A stretch of 64,000 nt of DNA, from contig JACKAP010000001.1 in assembly GCA_020635015.1 (NCBI GenBank), forward strand, positions 62,001 to 126,000, in the 5' to 3' direction. Position 1 is the stretch's first letter. Each line of letters starts with the position of its first letter. The translations under genes and the position numbers were made by a program. Shown piece by piece: positions 25,936 to 33,741 of this stretch. This DNA comes from Calditrichia bacterium (GTDB lineage: Bacteria; Calditrichota; Calditrichia; RBG-13-44-9; J075). The notes under the pieces are model-generated. The model had not been told where the DNA came from. It worked only from the letters and a program-made list of their open reading frames with translations, and searched no databases.

Positions 25936-26913
25936 ATGAAGCAGCTCACATCCGCGGTCATCTTTTTGCAGGTGGTTATCCTAATGGGTACCGCCGGGTA
26001 TGTGATCCTGGAAAAATGGACCATCCTGGATGCGTTTTACATGACGATCATATCGATGACCACCACCGGTTTTGCGGAAGTGCATCCCCTGACCCCGGCC
26101 GGGCGGGTGTTTACCACCGGATTGATTATCGTGGGGGTGAGCACTCTGGCCTATATCGGTGGCCGGTCGGTGCAGTTATTGATTGAATCCCAGTTGCTGC
26201 GGAGGCGCAAGCTGATGAAAAAAATAGCAACGCTTCAAGACCATTATATCGTCTGCGGCTACGGTCGCCTGGGGCGGGTGATCTGCCAGGAACTGGCTGA
26301 GATGCAAGCCCCGTTCGTGGTGATCGAAAAGCGCCCGGAACGGATTGACCAGCTCGTCCAGCAGCAATTTCTGTTTGTGGAAGGCGACGCCACCCATGAC
26401 GACGCCCTGCTGCAGGCGGGAATCGAGCGGGCCAAAGGGCTGGTGGCGGTGGTGGCCACCGATGCGGATAATGTCTATGTGACGCTGTCGGCAAAGGTGC
26501 TCAAGCCGGATATTTTTGTGGTGACCCGGGCGCTGGAGGAAGAGACCGAGCGCAAGATGCTCCGCGCCGGGGCCAACCGCATCGTCAAGCCCTATGAGAT
26601 TGGGGCTACCCGCATGGTGCATCTGCTGGTCCGACCCGGGGTGGCGGATTTCATCGACATCGTCGCTAATAAGAAAGGCACCGACCTCAGCCTGGAGGAG
26701 ATTGTGGTGCGCAGTGCCTCGCCCCTGGTGGGAAAAAATCTGGCCGATTCTTCCATCCGCCGCGATATGAATGTGATCATCATCGCGATCTACCGCAGTT
26801 CCGGCGATTTTATCTACAACCCGGTATCCTCCACCCGTATTGAAGCACTCGACCGCCTGATCGCCATCGGACAACAGGAAGGATTGATCAAACTGAACGC
26901 TTTATGCGGGTGA
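25936..26913 (+). CDS. Two-TM potassium channel with RCK (TrkA-N/TrkA-C) domains
   Basis: The 325-aa subunit resembles MthK: TM1 (about 8-25), a pore loop (35-50), TM2 (about 58-75), a RCK-N Rossmann domain with GYGRLGR (108-114) and a TrkA-C domain (about 240-320). It should form a ligand-gated K+ channel whose cytoplasmic ring senses nucleotide or ions. The selectivity filter reads TTTGFAE (42-48), so the final glycine of the TVGYG/TVGFG consensus is alanine, which may reduce selectivity. No ribosome site is obvious before ATG 25936. It is divergent from the GAF-PP2C gene. Confidence 0.87.
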   Translation: MKQLTSAVIFLQVVILMGTAGYVILEKWTILDAFYMTIISMTTTGFAEVHPLTPAGRVFTTGLIIVGVSTLAYIGGRSVQLLIESQLLRRRKLMKKIATLQDHYIVCGYGRLGRVICQELAEMQAPFVVIEKRPERIDQLVQQQFLFVEGDATHDDALLQAGIERAKGLVAVVATDADNVYVTLSAKVLKPDIFVVTRALEEETERKMLRAGANRIVKPYEIGATRMVHLLVRPGVADFIDIVANKKGTDLSLEEIVVRSASPLVGKNLADSSIRRDMNVIIIAIYRSSGDFIYNPVSSTRIEALDRLIAIGQQEGLIKLNALCG

Positions 26914-27493
26914 AGTTGCCAAAAAACGGAAATTATTTTTCCGAAATCAAGTTTATTGACTTGAATCACATTTTTTCCAGTTCATTTTCTTGATTTGGGG
27001 GAATTTAGGCGATTCAGGCTGAATTTAGCCTTTACAATGGGAAAAACGTGCGGATGGCCTTTTTAGGAAGCGGTTCTTTATTTTCATATTTTACAGCTAA
27101 ATAACCGAAAAATAAGCACAACAAACACTGTCTCTGAAAACCGGGAGGGTAAAGTAAGCAGATTCGGCAGCCGCGGTATGACCAAAATCACAATCATTTA
27201 AATGAAAATCGGGAGTGAATCCTGACAGCGTGTATACAGACATTTACCCGTTACTGGCTGGCGGCGGGGCTGATTTTTCTACAAAGGAGGCTGCGTTGAC
27301 CATTATTGGGCAGTGATTGCGATCTTGACAAACGGGAGAGTTATGATTTTCACCTCGCAATCGGGTTTGCCGCGGTATCGCGGAATGTGCATTTTATTCG
27401 AAAAATATAACCCCCTCCCTTTTCATTTGATTTTATCCCCCTCACTTATTAACATAAAACCTCTACCGGAACGAGAAACCAAAGGAGCCGGCG
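26914..27493. other. 580-bp gene-free stretch upstream of the hydroxylase gene
   Basis: It is AT-rich and free of the repeat families that fill other gaps. A perfect-looking AAAGGAGG (27283-27290) precedes TTG 27296, which opens only a six-codon frame that ends at 27316. AAAGGAG at 27480-27486 serves the hydroxylase gene. I cannot assign a riboswitch, although a long leader upstream of a molybdoenzyme gene makes one conceivable. Confidence 0.4.
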
Positions 27494-30061
27494 ATGAAAT
27501 TTCTCCTGAACGGCCAATCCAGAACATATGACGGCGACCCGGAGCGGCCGCTGCTGCATTACCTGCGGGAAGCGGAAGGGATCATCTCACCCAAAGACGG
27601 CTGTGCCCCCCAGGCGGCTTGCGGCTGCTGTGCGGTGGAGTTGAACGGCAAGGCGGTACTCTCCTGCGTCATTACCATGGCAAAAGTGGAAGGGGGAGAA
27701 GTGACCACCATCGAGGGGCTGAGCGAAGTGGAACAGGCGCGCTTTGCCAACGCCTTCCTGGAGAAGGGCGGGGTGCAATGCGGCTTCTGCATTCCCGGCA
27801 TCGTGATGCAGGCCAAGGTGCTGATCGATCATCATCCCGATCCTACCCGCCAGGAGGTGCAGAAAGCCCTGACCCCCCATCTGTGCCGCTGCACCGGCTA
27901 TAAAAAAATCGAAGACGCCATCCTCTATGCTGCGGAAAGTGCCCGGGAAGACAAGACCATTCCCGCTCCAAGCGATAATGGCGGCGGGGTGGGCGCCCGC
28001 CTGGCAAAGTATGACAGCTACAATGTGGTGTTAGGCCGCCGCCCCTACGTGGACGACATGCGCCTGCCCGGCCTGCGATACGGGGCACTGAAGTTCAGCG
28101 ATCACCCCCGGGCCCGGGTGCAGCGCATTGATACGCAGGCTGCAGCGCAACTGCCCGGGGTGCTGCGGGTATTTACCGCGGCGGATATCCCCGGCGAGCG
28201 CTATACCGGCCTGATTGTGCAGGACTGGCCGGTGATGGTGGCGGAGGGCGAGGAGACCCGCTATATCGGCGATGTGCTGGCGGCAGTGGTGGCGGAAAGC
28301 GAGGAGATCGCCCGCCAGGCCACAGCTTTGATCGAAGTCGATTACGAGGTGCTGCCTCCCCTGAGCGACATGCATCAGGCGCTGCAGCCCGGTGCTCCGC
28401 AAATCCATCCCCGGGGTAACCTGCTTTCCGAGACGGTGATTCGCCGCGGCGAGGTGGATAAAGCCCTGACAGAGGCCACCTACGTCTCCCGCGGTACTTA
28501 CGAGACCCAAACGATTGAGCACGGCTATATGGAGCCAGAATGCTGCGTCGCCCGGCCGGCCGGGAAGGGGGTAGAGGTGTTTTCCCAGGGGCAGGGGATC
28601 TACGAAGACCAGAAAGCCCTCGCCCGAATTCTGAATTTGCCGTTGGATGACGTGACGGTGCGCCTGGTGCCCAACGGAGGCGGCTTCGGCGGCAAGGAAG
28701 ACCTCTCAGTGCAGGGCCACGCCGCCCTCCATGCGTTGCTGTTGCAGCAGCCGGTGAAGATTCGTTTGACCCGCGACGAGTCGATCCGCATGCATCCCAA
28801 GCGTCACCCGCTGCACATGGTGTATGAGCTGGCCTGTGACAAAGCCGGCCGCCTAACCGCTCTACGCGCTAAGATCCTGGGCGATACCGGCGCCTACGCC
28901 TCGGTGGGAATGAAGGTACTGGAGCGCGCCGCCGGCCATGCCACCGGCGCCTACTTTGTGCCCAACGTCGATGTGGTCAGCCGGGCAGTCTATACCAACA
29001 ACATCCCCAACGGGGCGATGCGCGGTTTCGGGGTCAATCAGGTGACCTTTGCGGTGGAGAGCTGTATCGACGACCTCTGCGAGCAGGGGGGCTTCGACCG
29101 CTGGCAGTTCCGCTACGACAATGCGCTCACCGAAGGCAAGCAAACCTCCACCGGGCAGATCCTGCGCGGCGGCGTGGGGGTGCGCCAGACCCTCGAGGCG
29201 GTGAAGGAGCCGTTCTATGCCGCCAAATATGCCGGCCTGGGCTGCGGGATCAAGAATACCGGGATCGGTAACGGCATGCCTGATGCCGGTACGGTGCGCA
29301 TCGAGGTACAGTCGTCGCAGAAAGTGCTGGTGCATCATGGTTGGACCGAGATGGGGCAGGGAGTCAACACCATGGCGGTGCAGTTTCTCTGCCAGGAAAG
29401 CGGGCTGGATCCGGCGATCGTGGAAGTACGCACCGAGACCTCGGCAAAGACCCCGGCGGGCATGACCACCGCCTCCCGGGCCACCTCCCTGTTGGGCAAT
29501 GCGATCATCAACGCGGCGGCGAAGCTGCGCCGGGATTTGCAGGATCATCCCCTGGCGGCGCTGGAGGGACGGGTGTACGAGGGCGAATGGGTGTGCGATT
29601 GGACCACCAAGCCGGGCAAAGAAGGCGGCCCGGTGGAGACCCATTATTCCTACAGCTACGCCACCCAGTTGGTGACCCTCGATGAAGACGGTAAAATCGA
29701 CATGGTTTATGCCGCTCATGATGCCGGACGAATTATCAATCCCACGCTGTTCGAGGGGCAGATCCAGGGCTCGGTTCACATGGGGCTGGGATATGCCGTC
29801 AGCGAGGAGCTGGTATATCAAAACGGCCTGCCAGTTTCCACCCGCCTGCGCAAGTGCGGCATCCTGCGCGCCAAAGAAACCCCGGAAATCCGGGTGATCG
29901 GGGTGGAGGTACCCGATCCTCACGGACCGTACGGCGCCAAGGGCGTGGGTGAGATCGGGTTAGTGCCCACCGCTGCGGCAGTGGCCAATGCGCTGTATCA
30001 GTTCGACCGGGTGCGCCGTTTTAGCCTGCCGATGCGCATTAAGCCGCGGAGGCGCGGATGA
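27494..30061 (+). CDS. Fused [2Fe-2S]/molybdopterin hydroxylase, selenium-dependent XDH-like
   Basis: The 855-aa protein joins a ferredoxin-type domain, a second [2Fe-2S] domain (C96, C99, C131, C133) and a xanthine-dehydrogenase molybdenum subunit. The first cluster region reads GCAPQAACGCC then C58, with one more residue than the usual CxxxxCGxC, as in the XdhD/selenium-dependent XDH branch. Molybdenum-site motifs are GGGFGGKED, GAMRGFGVNQ, EMGQGVNT and GAKGVGE with the catalytic Glu. It would hydroxylate a purine or other heteroaromatic. No FAD subunit, cofactor-insertion or selenium-labelling gene is nearby, and no in-frame stop suggests selenocysteine. A pentapeptide gene overlaps its end by four bases. 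Confidence 0.85.
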   Translation: MKFLLNGQSRTYDGDPERPLLHYLREAEGIISPKDGCAPQAACGCCAVELNGKAVLSCVITMAKVEGGEVTTIEGLSEVEQARFANAFLEKGGVQCGFCIPGIVMQAKVLIDHHPDPTRQEVQKALTPHLCRCTGYKKIEDAILYAAESAREDKTIPAPSDNGGGVGARLAKYDSYNVVLGRRPYVDDMRLPGLRYGALKFSDHPRARVQRIDTQAAAQLPGVLRVFTAADIPGERYTGLIVQDWPVMVAEGEETRYIGDVLAAVVAESEEIARQATALIEVDYEVLPPLSDMHQALQPGAPQIHPRGNLLSETVIRRGEVDKALTEATYVSRGTYETQTIEHGYMEPECCVARPAGKGVEVFSQGQGIYEDQKALARILNLPLDDVTVRLVPNGGGFGGKEDLSVQGHAALHALLLQQPVKIRLTRDESIRMHPKRHPLHMVYELACDKAGRLTALRAKILGDTGAYASVGMKVLERAAGHATGAYFVPNVDVVSRAVYTNNIPNGAMRGFGVNQVTFAVESCIDDLCEQGGFDRWQFRYDNALTEGKQTSTGQILRGGVGVRQTLEAVKEPFYAAKYAGLGCGIKNTGIGNGMPDAGTVRIEVQSSQKVLVHHGWTEMGQGVNTMAVQFLCQESGLDPAIVEVRTETSAKTPAGMTTASRATSLLGNAIINAAAKLRRDLQDHPLAALEGRVYEGEWVCDWTTKPGKEGGPVETHYSYSYATQLVTLDEDGKIDMVYAAHDAGRIINPTLFEGQIQGSVHMGLGYAVSEELVYQNGLPVSTRLRKCGILRAKETPEIRVIGVEVPDPHGPYGAKGVGEIGLVPTAAAVANALYQFDRVRRFSLPMRIKPRRRG

Positions 30062-30843
30062 ATCAAAATCAGCTACTGGCGGTGGAGGTTTTTTTTGAAC
30101 AGATACGCGCCAAAAAACCGCTTGATGATGCTTATGCTGGTTTCAGCATCGAAATGAAACAGATGCTCAAAGAGCTGTTGGTAAAATATAAGCGGGAACT
30201 GCGCGATCTCGACCTGAGCGGGTTGGATCTGTCCGGGGCGAATCTGGAACGGGCCCGCCTGAACCGCTCCAACCTGAACCGCATCAATCTGGCCGGGACC
30301 AACCTGCGCGAGGCGAACCTCAGCGGCGCGAATCTGAACCGGGCTAACCTGGCGCGGGCTAACCTTGGCGGCGCGGTACTTTATAATGCCTTCCTGAACG
30401 GCGCCAAGCTCAGCGGGGCCGATTTACAGGGGGCTTTTCTTAGCGAATCGTCTTTTACCGAAGCGGATCTTTCCGGCGCTTCGCTAAAAGGAGTGCAACT
30501 GACCGGTGGAATTTTGATCCGGGCCTGCCTGCCGGAGGCGGATCTCAGCGGCGCCGATCTGAAGGATCTGGATCTGCACGAAGCGAAGCTGCCCCATGCC
30601 AACCTCAGCGGCGCCGATCTGCACGGCGCAATCTTCATGCGGGCGGATCTGCCCGGCGCCAACTTGAGTGGCGCCGATTTAACCCGGGCTAATTTTATCC
30701 AGGCCAATCTCTCCGGGGTGGATCTGCGCGGGGCCAACCTCTCCCGGGCCAATCTGCTTGGGGCGATTCTGGAAGGTGCGGACCTCAGCGGCGCTAACCT
30801 CAGCGGGGCGATTTACGAGAGTATGATGCCGATCGGGCAGTGA
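30058..30843 (+). CDS. Pentapeptide-repeat protein
   Basis: After about 50 helical residues the 261-aa protein is a continuous run of A(D/N)Lxx pentapeptides (LDLSGLDLSGANLERARL at about 52-69 onward), which predicts a right-handed quadrilateral beta-helix of some 40 repeats. Functions in the family range from gyrase protection to membrane or photosystem roles. Nothing here decides between them. ATG overlaps the hydroxylase stop codon (ATGA), so translation is likely coupled. The 3' end overlaps convergent xth by 31 bp. Confidence 0.9.
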   Translation: MNQNQLLAVEVFFEQIRAKKPLDDAYAGFSIEMKQMLKELLVKYKRELRDLDLSGLDLSGANLERARLNRSNLNRINLAGTNLREANLSGANLNRANLARANLGGAVLYNAFLNGAKLSGADLQGAFLSESSFTEADLSGASLKGVQLTGGILIRACLPEADLSGADLKDLDLHEAKLPHANLSGADLHGAIFMRADLPGANLSGADLTRANFIQANLSGVDLRGANLSRANLLGAILEGADLSGANLSGAIYESMMPIGQ

Positions 30844-31565
30844 TCCGATCCCGATACCTCCGGGCGGATGAAGGCATCCTGCAAACGCGGGCGCAGCGAG
30901 GCGGAGATGCAGAAATAGTCGATCCGCCAGCCTACGTTCTTCTCCCGGGCCCTTCCCATATAGCTCCACCAGGTGTAATGCCCGCCTTCTGCATGGAACT
31001 CCCGGAAGGTGTCGATAAAACCGGCGGCGATGATATTGTCGAAGCTGGCGCGCTCCTCATCAGTAAAACCGGCATTGCCGCGATTGCCGCGCGGGTTGGC
31101 CAGATCGATCTCCCGGTGGGCCACGTTGAGATCGCCGCAGAAGACAACCGGTTTCTGCTTTTCCAGCCCCTTCACATATTTCAGAAAATCCACATCCCAC
31201 TGACGGGTTCGGTAATCCAGGCGGGCCAGATCACGCTGGGCGTTGGGGGTGTAGACATTCACCAGGTAGAAGTCCGGATATTCCAGGGTGACCACCCGGC
31301 CCTCCCGGTCATGCGCCTCAATTTTTATCCCATTCGCTGCCTGCAGGGGAGGGATTTTGCTCAGCACCAGGGTGCCGGAATAGCCCTTGCGTTCGGCAGC
31401 ATTCCAGAAAGCCCGGTAACCGGGAAAATCCTGCTCTACCTGCTCCGGGCTGGCCTTGGTTTCCTGAATACACAGGATATCGGGATCTTCCTGCGCAAGA
31501 TAGTCTAAAAATCCTTTCTTCAGCACGGCGCGGAGACCGTTGACGTTCCAGGAGATCAGCTTCAT
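30813..31565 (-). CDS. xth: Exodeoxyribonuclease III
   Basis: The 250-aa protein begins MKLISWNVNG and keeps the AP-endonuclease/exonuclease III catalytic set: N7, E35 (QETK), D145 and N147 (GDLNVAH), D241 and H242 (GSDHCPI). It cleaves abasic sites and 3'-blocked ends in base-excision repair. GAGGAA (31576-31571) supports ATG 31565. An upstream frame extension to 31619 is repeat DNA. The gene is convergent with the pentapeptide gene and shares 31 bp with it, which implies a shared or read-through terminator. Confidence 0.94.
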   Translation of the reverse strand: MKLISWNVNGLRAVLKKGFLDYLAQEDPDILCIQETKASPEQVEQDFPGYRAFWNAAERKGYSGTLVLSKIPPLQAANGIKIEAHDREGRVVTLEYPDFYLVNVYTPNAQRDLARLDYRTRQWDVDFLKYVKGLEKQKPVVFCGDLNVAHREIDLANPRGNRGNAGFTDEERASFDNIIAAGFIDTFREFHAEGGHYTWWSYMGRAREKNVGWRIDYFCISASLRPRLQDAFIRPEVSGSDHCPIGIILS

Positions 31566-31576
31566 GTGAGTTCCTC

Positions 31577-31627
31577 GATACTGGATACTGGATACACGCT
31601 CAACGTTTTCATCCAACATCCAGTATC
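31577..31627. repeat. ATACTGG heptamer inverted repeat
   Basis: GATACTGGATACTGGATAC (31577-31595) is complemented by ATCCAACATCCAGTATC (31611-31627), just upstream of xth. Confidence 0.7.
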
Positions 31628-31767
31628 AAGAAAACGTTAACCGAATGAATGTTTGCAGTATAACACCGCATAATGTTGGATCATTCTCAAGGGGCAATAA
31701 TACGCATTCTGCCTGAATGATTCAACCACAATCTTTTCGATATGTAAACCAATCGATTATTTTTACA

Positions 31768-31884
31768 GTCATCGCGAGGCGGTTTGTGCCGAAACAATCT
31801 CCAGCGAAAGGCAACTATCGGCAGTTTCGTTGGCAGCGAATTGCCGGAGATTGCCGCGCCGCAAAATACGCGGCTCGCAATGAC
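31768..31884. repeat. GTCATTGCGAG-type dispersed element, two arms
   Basis: The left arm (31768-31802, GTCATCGCGAGGCGGT and following) is matched by an inverted right arm (31846-31884, ending GGCTCGCAATGAC). The right arm and its flank (ACACCTG) recur at 59348-59396. Similar GTCATTGCGAG elements are widespread in bacterial genomes. Confidence 0.75.
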
Positions 31885-31942
31885 TACACCTGTTTAGAGA
31901 ATAATACTATATCATTTCATACTCATTCGGAAAAATGTCTCA

Positions 31943-32032
31943 TTTAGGCCGGGGAGGTGCAGAGATCACAGGGCAATAGATTAAAGTATCGCAAATACCG
32001 TGCGCGTGATCTCTGCGCCTCCCCGGCCTAAA
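31943..32032. repeat. GGCCGGGGAGG-type inverted repeat
   Basis: Left arm 31943-31969 and right arm 32006-32032 are complementary over 27 bases with one G-T position. The element lies 135 bp upstream of the response-regulator gene. With 31577-31627 and 31768-31884 it fills most of the 601-bp gap 31566-32166. I found no clear promoter there. Confidence 0.8.
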
Positions 32033-32166
32033 CGATTTTTAAATTTTAAAACGGGATTTGTGATTTACCCTTACGCTTTCCCCCGCAGAATCCGCTAAAT
32101 ATATAAGGATAAACGAATGATTATCCAACCCGGTCATCTGATATCAGGGAGATACAGGAGCAACCG

Positions 32167-32601
32167 ATGCTGGAGAACCACATTGTTACCATCCTGCTGG
32201 CAGAGGATAATCCCGGCCACGCCCGCCTGATCGAAAAAAACCTGCGGCGCGCTAATATCAACAACGAAATTGTCAAGTTTACCGACGGTAAGCAGGTGAT
32301 CGATTATCTTTTCGAAGCAGCGGATCATTTCAGGCTTCCCCTGCTGGTATTGCTGGATCTGAATCTGCCGGTACTCAGCGGATACCAGGTGTTGAAGCGG
32401 ATGAAGTCCAGCCCCAAGACCCGCAATATTCCGGTGGTGATACTGACCACGACCGAAGAACCGCATGAAGTGGCCCATTGTTATGAGTTGGGGTGCAATG
32501 TATACATCACCAAACCGGTGGAATATGATGAATTTTGCGAGGCCATTCGCAAATTGGGGCTGTTTTTGTCGATCGTAAAAATACCGGAGAGGGAAGGGTA
32601 A
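32167..32601 (+). CDS. Single-domain response regulator (Rcp1-like)
   Basis: The 144-aa receiver domain has the acidic pair E13/D14, phosphoacceptor D64 (VLLDLNLP), a Thr near 94 and K116 (TKPVEY). The VLLDLNLPVLSGYQVL and ILTTTEEPHEV wording matches the Rcp1 group that serves phytochrome-type kinases. CAGGAG at 32155-32160 supports the start. Its stop codon directly abuts the start of a receiver-kinase gene, and a third kinase overlaps by four bases, so the three form one translationally coupled phosphorelay operon. Confidence 0.93.
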   Translation: MLENHIVTILLAEDNPGHARLIEKNLRRANINNEIVKFTDGKQVIDYLFEAADHFRLPLLVLLDLNLPVLSGYQVLKRMKSSPKTRNIPVVILTTTEEPHEVAHCYELGCNVYITKPVEYDEFCEAIRKLGLFLSIVKIPEREG

Positions 32602-33741
32602 ATGGCGGAGGAGCGGAAACCGCGGATTTTGTACATGGAAGACGATCCCGGACTGGCGCGCCTGTTTGAGCGTAAGATGGCCAAGCTGGATTACGAGATC
32701 GTGCTGGCCCGGGATGGGCAGGAAGGCCTGCAGCGCTACGTTGAAGAGGGCCCGTTCGACATCCTGCTGGTCGATTACCAGATGCCGGTGTACGACGGCC
32801 TGCAGGTGCTGCGCAAACTGCCGGAAGGGGATGCCCGCCCCGGGGTGATTATGCTGACCGGCGCCGGCAATGAGGAAGTGGCGGTGGAGGCGATGAAGAT
32901 GGGGGCGCTTGATTATCTGCAGAAAGACCTTGACGGGCGCTATTTCCAACTGCTGCCGGTGGTGATTGATGAAGCGGTGAAGCGCACTCGCCTGGAGCAG
33001 GAAAAACGGCGCATGCAGGCGGAGCTGAAACGCTATGCCGCCGAGTTGGAGCGCAGCAACAAGGAACTGCAGCAATTTGCCTACGTGGTGTCCCACGATC
33101 TGAAGGAACCGCTCCACACCATTCGTGGATTCGCCAAGTTTCTCGAAGAAAACTGCGGCGCCCAGCTCGATGCGCAAAGCCGGGAGTTCCTGGGATACAT
33201 TATGGAAGGTTCACAGCGCATGGAACGGCTGATCGAAGGATTGCTCGATTATTCCCGGGTCAAATTCAACGAACTTAAGCTCACCCGGGTGGAAAGCGAG
33301 AAGCTGGTGAAGCAGGTGATCCAGGATCTTAAATCGACCATCAGCCGGCGCAATGCGCAAATCACCTACGACACACTCCCCACGATTCAGGGCAATGAGC
33401 GGATGCTGCTGCGACTCTTTCAGAATTTGATCGACAATGCCATCAAATACTGCCGCGAGGCCGTCCCCCAGGTGCATATCAGCGCCGAGAAACATGATGG
33501 GGTCTGGGAATTTGGGGTGCGCGACAACGGCATCGGCATCGACCCCAAGCATGCGGAGCGGATTTTCATCATTTTCCAGCGGCTGCACAGCGCAAATGAA
33601 TTCGCCGGCGACGGGCTGGGCCTGGCCATCTGCAAGAAAATCGTAGAGAATCATAAAGGGGAGATCTGGGTCAAGTCCCGCCGCGGAAAGGGATCGACAT
33701 TCTATTTTACCATACCGGATAAGGAAAATGCGCACGCATGA
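32602..33741 (+). CDS. Receiver-histidine kinase (REC-HisKA-HATPase)
   Basis: The 379-aa soluble kinase begins with a receiver (D58 in LLVDYQMP, acidic residues at 13-15). A coiled coil (about 125-160) leads to HisKA with H165 in VVSHDLKEPLHTI, and then a HATPase with DNGIGIDP and GDGLGLAICKKIVE. The H-box and C-terminus resemble cyanobacterial-phytochrome-type kinases. The N-terminal receiver lets it be controlled by an upstream kinase, perhaps the one encoded next. ATG follows the preceding stop codon without a gap. Confidence 0.92.
   Translation: MAEERKPRILYMEDDPGLARLFERKMAKLDYEIVLARDGQEGLQRYVEEGPFDILLVDYQMPVYDGLQVLRKLPEGDARPGVIMLTGAGNEEVAVEAMKMGALDYLQKDLDGRYFQLLPVVIDEAVKRTRLEQEKRRMQAELKRYAAELERSNKELQQFAYVVSHDLKEPLHTIRGFAKFLEENCGAQLDAQSREFLGYIMEGSQRMERLIEGLLDYSRVKFNELKLTRVESEKLVKQVIQDLKSTISRRNAQITYDTLPTIQGNERMLLRLFQNLIDNAIKYCREAVPQVHISAEKHDGVWEFGVRDNGIGIDPKHAERIFIIFQRLHSANEFAGDGLGLAICKKIVENHKGEIWVKSRRGKGSTFYFTIPDKENAHA

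Noticed and set aside
27313..27531. 72-codon frame before the hydroxylase gene
   Set aside because: It overlaps the start of a well-supported gene and has no family resemblance.
27494..30061. Selenocysteine codon in the XDH-like protein
   Set aside because: The frame has no internal TGA. Selenium dependence in this branch concerns a labile selenium ligand, not selenocysteine.
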